A DNA stretch of 50,961 bases from an uncultured Paracoccaceae bacterium (lineage in GTDB: Bacteria > Pseudomonadota > Alphaproteobacteria > Rhodobacterales > Rhodobacteraceae), in assembly GCA_937895435.1 (NCBI GenBank), contig CALAXT010000067.1:1-50961 (forward strand). The letters run 5' to 3'. Numbering within the stretch: position 1 is the stretch's first letter; each line of letters begins with the position of its first letter. The notes under the pieces are model-generated. The model was not told the origin of the DNA and ran no database searches. It saw only the letters and a list, made by a program, of their open reading frames with translations. Of the stretch, positions 48,073 to 50,961 are shown piece after piece. The position numbers and the translations under genes were made by a program.

Positions 48073-48167
48073 ACGAGAGGGGTGCGGACGTGCCAGTATC
48101 CACCCGCACAGCACGCACCTATGACTGGTCGAGCGCCCTCTCGTGCTGAGACGATGCCACCTGTGAC

Positions 48168-48902
48168 CTACTGAAAGATCAAGGTGATGTCTTTTTCGCT
48201 CAGCAGTTTCCACTGACCTGGAAGCAGGTCATCAGGCAGTGAAAGACCGCCCAGACGTTCGCGGTGCAGTTCCTCGACGTGGTTTCCTGTGGCCGCAAAC
48301 ATGCGGCGGACCTGATGGTATCGCCCTTCGAAAACACTGAGCAGAGCTTCGGTTTTGGAAACTATTTCCAGTTCTGCAGGCGCCAGCGGCTTGTCCTCGC
48401 CCTCTAACATCAGTTGGCCAGAGGCAAACAGATCGCACTCGGTGCCATTGAGTGGGCGGGCCAGCTTTGCGCGATAGGTCTTTTTTACGTGGCGCTTGGG
48501 GCTGATGACACGGTGCAAAAGGTCGCCGTCATCGGTGAGCAATAAAAGACCAGTGGTCTGTTTGTCCAGACGGCCAATGGTCGATATCAATGGAGTGCGT
48601 GACCTCCAGCGATCGGGGAGGATATCATAGACCAATGCGCCGTCTTCCTTGTGGGAACAGGTCATGCCCAAAGGCTTGTTCAAAAGGATGACCATCCCCG
48701 CGACGGGATCGACCGCCTCACCGTCGATCTTCATGCGGGTCGGCAAATCAGGCGTGACCGGGATTCGTTTGGTGACGTCAGGGAACGCGGCACCATCCAG
48801 GGTGATGCCGCCAGCCTTGGCCATGCGCGCCATTTCCTTGCGCGAGCCATAGCCCATAGAGGACAGCAGCTTATCAACGCGCGAGGTTGAAATCTTGGCC
48901 AT
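48168..48902 (-). CDS. rsuA: 16S rRNA pseudouridine(516) synthase-type protein
   Basis: A 244-residue pseudouridine synthase: N-terminal S4 domain (RVDKLLSSMGYGSRKEMARM), catalytic Asp in GRLDKQTTGLLLLT near residue 113, and RYHQVRRMFAATGNHV near 193. This is the RsuA/RluB group; the short S4 and overall length favour RsuA. AGGAA precedes the ATG. Confidence 0.92.
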   Translation of the reverse strand: MAKISTSRVDKLLSSMGYGSRKEMARMAKAGGITLDGAAFPDVTKRIPVTPDLPTRMKIDGEAVDPVAGMVILLNKPLGMTCSHKEDGALVYDILPDRWRSRTPLISTIGRLDKQTTGLLLLTDDGDLLHRVISPKRHVKKTYRAKLARPLNGTECDLFASGQLMLEGEDKPLAPAELEIVSKTEALLSVFEGRYHQVRRMFAATGNHVEELHRERLGGLSLPDDLLPGQWKLLSEKDITLIFQ

Positions 48903-49464
48903 TACGTTTGGTTCCTCAAGTAGGGGTCGGTAGCGGGGCTGAGGATCAATCCGAAGGGTGATGTGTGGCTCACATGGATTGAAGGGCAGTGGATGGGTAG
49001 CCGAACCAGTTTAATAAACTGAGCGTTCATTTTGAAGCAGCCATTTATGCGCCCCCCCCAGTATTCAACACAATGGGGTTTGAGTGGACCTTAGATGCTC
49101 ACGGCGTGAAGGTCTGGTAGGGGCGGGAAGCCGCATGTGACCTCGCAGCGTGGCATCCGCAGCATATGGCTATAGCAGTCTGTCGCCACGCCAACCGTGA
49201 CCGACGGCAGTGCGCAGGATGGGTAGGGCTGGCGGAGTTGAGCGTACGTGTCATGCGTGACGAGACAGCGTGCAACTCGACTGCAGGTTTTTGGATCTGG
49301 GTCTCCTTGACAGAACTTGCGCATGTCTCGTCTTTTGGCTTATCCGTTGCAACGCACAAATCGCAATACTTAGGCACGACTCGACGGAAAGCGCCTTGCG
49401 CGAGTTTAATTTGCTATAAAGTTTGTTAAGGGGTGATGCCCCCGCAATGTGTTAGGAAAGTTTT
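48903..49464. other. Gene-poor stretch before the STAS/HATPase gene
   Basis: About 560 bp in which I see no gene with family resemblance. Short open frames exist on both strands with no ribosome site. The stretch around 49022-49260 looks like repetitive intergenic sequence, but I could not confirm a repeat within this window. Confidence 0.5.
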
Positions 49465-50667
49465 TTGAAGAAAGCAGGTAACGACCGGAGAAAGTGGCAT
49501 CGCCTTCGGTCACGAAATCAGTCGAAACGGATCACCCGTAAACTTAGAGCGGGGTACATTTCTTCCCTCGCTCCAAACTCGTTGGGTGCGCTAGGCACTC
49601 GTGGCAACTATCATACGAGTTACGTGAAGATCTGGCAGGGAGGGCAAGAAGAAACCGCCATTTGTACGAGACCACCGAAGCCTGCACCTGAGAACTTGTG
49701 TTTTAGGACCAATCTCCATCCAACCACCGATTTCTTTCATCGCATCCGCAAAGGCTTCGAACTCGCAGTCAATCGAAGGAAAGGCGGCTTTGTAAGTCGG
49801 CCATCAAAACGTTCGCCACCTCGAATTTCAGGTTACGTCGACTTCGCAAAGATCAAGAATATTTCAATGTCTGCTGCGGTGGTTTTAGCCGCTGATTATG
49901 ATCGCCTTAGACACTTCCTGAACGAAGTTCCTCCAACCATCAACCTCCGGGATTGGGACCCGATCATTGTAACGCGCCTGCATCAACTTGGCTTCTTCAA
50001 CATCTTGGGGCACGCACCAGACCCCAACCTTTTGGTTGAAGATGGCGATATCCTACTGATGAGGATAATCAGATCTCAAAACTGCGAAAAACTTGCGGAG
50101 GTTGATGAGGCGCTTGTCAAGCTTGGCCGTTTCGTTTCGTTGAGTGATGACGCCCTAGATGAGAAGATTACCCATACCTTGTCGATCATCAGTGAGGTCA
50201 TGGCGAACGTTACGCAGCATGCTTACCGAACTGATGTGGAGTTTGAGTATACCCATATGGGCAGTTTCTGGGTGTCTGCTGAAGCCGATAAGGCACGCAG
50301 AACGCTACGAATTGTGTTGTTCGATCAGGGAGCCACTATACCTGTCACCTATCCCAGAATGGAGCGAACTGATAAGGTGAAAAGGTTCTTCCGACGGGCT
50401 TTGTCGTCGAGCAGAAGGTTTGACTATGAAGACGATGGGACCTATATTAGGGCAGCTTTGCGGTACGGCGGGTCACGCACCGATCTTGCCTACCGTGGTA
50501 AAGGTTTTCCTCAGATGGGCGAGCTTTTGGACACGTTGGGCGGTGGTGAATTGCGAATCTTCAGCCGGGGTGGGTGGTGCATCCGGTCGAGTAACGGAAA
50601 AGTTACATCTGGGAGCTACGACTGTTCTGTAGGTGGGACACTAGTCGAGTGGAAAATTGAACTGTAG
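49465..50667 (+). CDS. STAS/HATPase (RsbW-like) signalling protein
   Basis: A 400-residue protein. Residues about 115-215 resemble a STAS fold (SGYVDFAKIKNISMSAAVVL, then TRLHQLGFFNILG). Residues 240-400 form a GHKL-type ATP-binding domain with N-box EVMANVTQHAY, G1 VLFDQGATIPVT and G2-like RGKGFPQMGELL. The first 70 residues are basic and poorly conserved. A TTG at 49465 with AGGAAAG upstream is the best start; a later ATG (49867) would cut the STAS region. The STAS-like gene starts 3 bp after its stop. It may act as an anti-sigma-type kinase or partner switch; its target is unknown. Confidence 0.75.
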   Translation: MKKAGNDRRKWHRLRSRNQSKRITRKLRAGYISSLAPNSLGALGTRGNYHTSYVKIWQGGQEETAICTRPPKPAPENLCFRTNLHPTTDFFHRIRKGFELAVNRRKGGFVSRPSKRSPPRISGYVDFAKIKNISMSAAVVLAADYDRLRHFLNEVPPTINLRDWDPIIVTRLHQLGFFNILGHAPDPNLLVEDGDILLMRIIRSQNCEKLAEVDEALVKLGRFVSLSDDALDEKITHTLSIISEVMANVTQHAYRTDVEFEYTHMGSFWVSAEADKARRTLRIVLFDQGATIPVTYPRMERTDKVKRFFRRALSSSRRFDYEDDGTYIRAALRYGGSRTDLAYRGKGFPQMGELLDTLGGGELRIFSRGGWCIRSSNGKVTSGSYDCSVGGTLVEWKIEL

Positions 50668-50670
50668 GCC

Positions 50671-50961
50671 ATGAGTGAAATCGAAATGACAATAGACGTT
50701 GCAGAACGGTTTTCCCGGCACCCTGCGGGCCGCGTGCCTTCTGATGGGCCAGATAACGGCGAACGCTTTCGTGAAGAAATTTTGGTTCCGGCCTTGAAGG
50801 AGGCAGTGGAGCGGAACGAAAGGGCACGGGTGATAATTGACATCGACGGGTGTAGAGCGTTTGGTTCATCATTCTTAGAAGAAGCATTCGGGGGGTTGGC
50901 GCGTGTACCTGCGTTTCCGCTCTTGAAAGCGCTGAAAATCTTGAAAATTAAATCCGAGAAG
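50671..50961 (+). CDS. STAS-like (DUF4325-type) protein, truncated by window end
   Basis: The first 97 codons are open to the window edge. FREEILVPALKEAVE, VIIDIDGCRAFGSSFLEEAF and GGLAR match the STAS-like alpha/beta (DUF4325) family, in which the conserved Ser/Gly loop (GSSF) sits where anti-anti-sigma factors are phosphorylated. It starts 3 bp after the HATPase gene and is very likely its partner. The 3' end is outside the window. Confidence 0.8.
   Translation, partial: MSEIEMTIDVAERFSRHPAGRVPSDGPDNGERFREEILVPALKEAVERNERARVIIDIDGCRAFGSSFLEEAFGGLARVPAFPLLKALKILKIKSEK

Noticed and set aside
48074-48143. Inverted repeat CGAGAGGG/CCCTCTCG between the sugar dehydrogenase and rsuA
   Set aside because: The arms are about 50 bases apart and there is no T-tract; probably chance.
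49091-49429. Several short open frames before the STAS/HATPase gene
   Set aside because: They overlap each other on both strands, lack ribosome sites and resemble nothing known.

Overview
The window looks like chromosomal DNA of a marine alphaproteobacterium of the Rhodobacteraceae (Roseobacter group). The evidence is a moderately GC-rich composition, the form II aerobic CO-dehydrogenase-type operon in S-L-M order, a UPF0262 protein beside hisD, a bacterial-type Fpr, and an infC reading frame that appears to begin with AUA. This is inferred from gene content and remembered family sequences; no database search was possible.

Layout. (1) 272-14892 is an oxalate/C1 module built around a GntR regulator at 4386. 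To its right run oxc, frc, a formyltransferase resembling the N-terminal domain of 10-formyl-THF dehydrogenase, fhs, a tandem Usp protein and a tripartite tricarboxylate transporter (tctCBA). Divergently to its left run an isochorismatase-family hydrolase, a divergent sucC/sucD pair and a PanE-like reductase. Two TNGTATACNA palindromes lie in the shared promoter region. Together they suggest dicarboxylate (probably oxalate) uptake, cycling of oxalyl-CoA and formyl-CoA, capture of formate as 10-formyl-THF, and possibly reduction of oxalyl-CoA to glyoxylate. (2) 14995-16761 is an unrecognised P-loop protein, abutting a quinone oxidoreductase gene tail to tail. (3) 17951-22913 is a second GntR-controlled unit: a divergent fumarylpyruvate-hydrolase-like FAH enzyme and a four-gene NMT1/TauA-type ABC importer. 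(4) 23023-31221 is mostly housekeeping: tRNA-Val, an HU-like protein, lon, tgt, sufT, a SufA-type protein, tpiA, an Lrp regulator, fpr and infC. (5) 31295-39399 (minus strand) is the form II molybdenum hydroxylase operon, with its MoxR ATPase, VWA protein, XdhC and molybdopterin-binding accessory proteins, preceded by an ABC exporter. (6) 41460-46105 is hisD, UPF0262, a LMW-phosphatase-like protein, infA, maf, a short RNase E/G-family protein, yacG and tRNA-Phe.

(7) Right of tRNA-Phe the character changes. About 900 bp, AT-rich in its middle, hold an IS3-type transposase relic, a 12-bp inverted repeat and a tRNA 3'-half-like sequence. Then come a PQQ-type sugar dehydrogenase, rsuA, another gene-poor stretch, and a STAS/HATPase protein followed by a STAS-like (DUF4325-type) gene that runs off the end. 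This end looks like a horizontally acquired segment next to a tRNA.

The best candidates for new biology are the oxalate/C1 module, with its unusual formyltransferase and non-canonical SucCD, and the partner-switching-like pair at the right edge.
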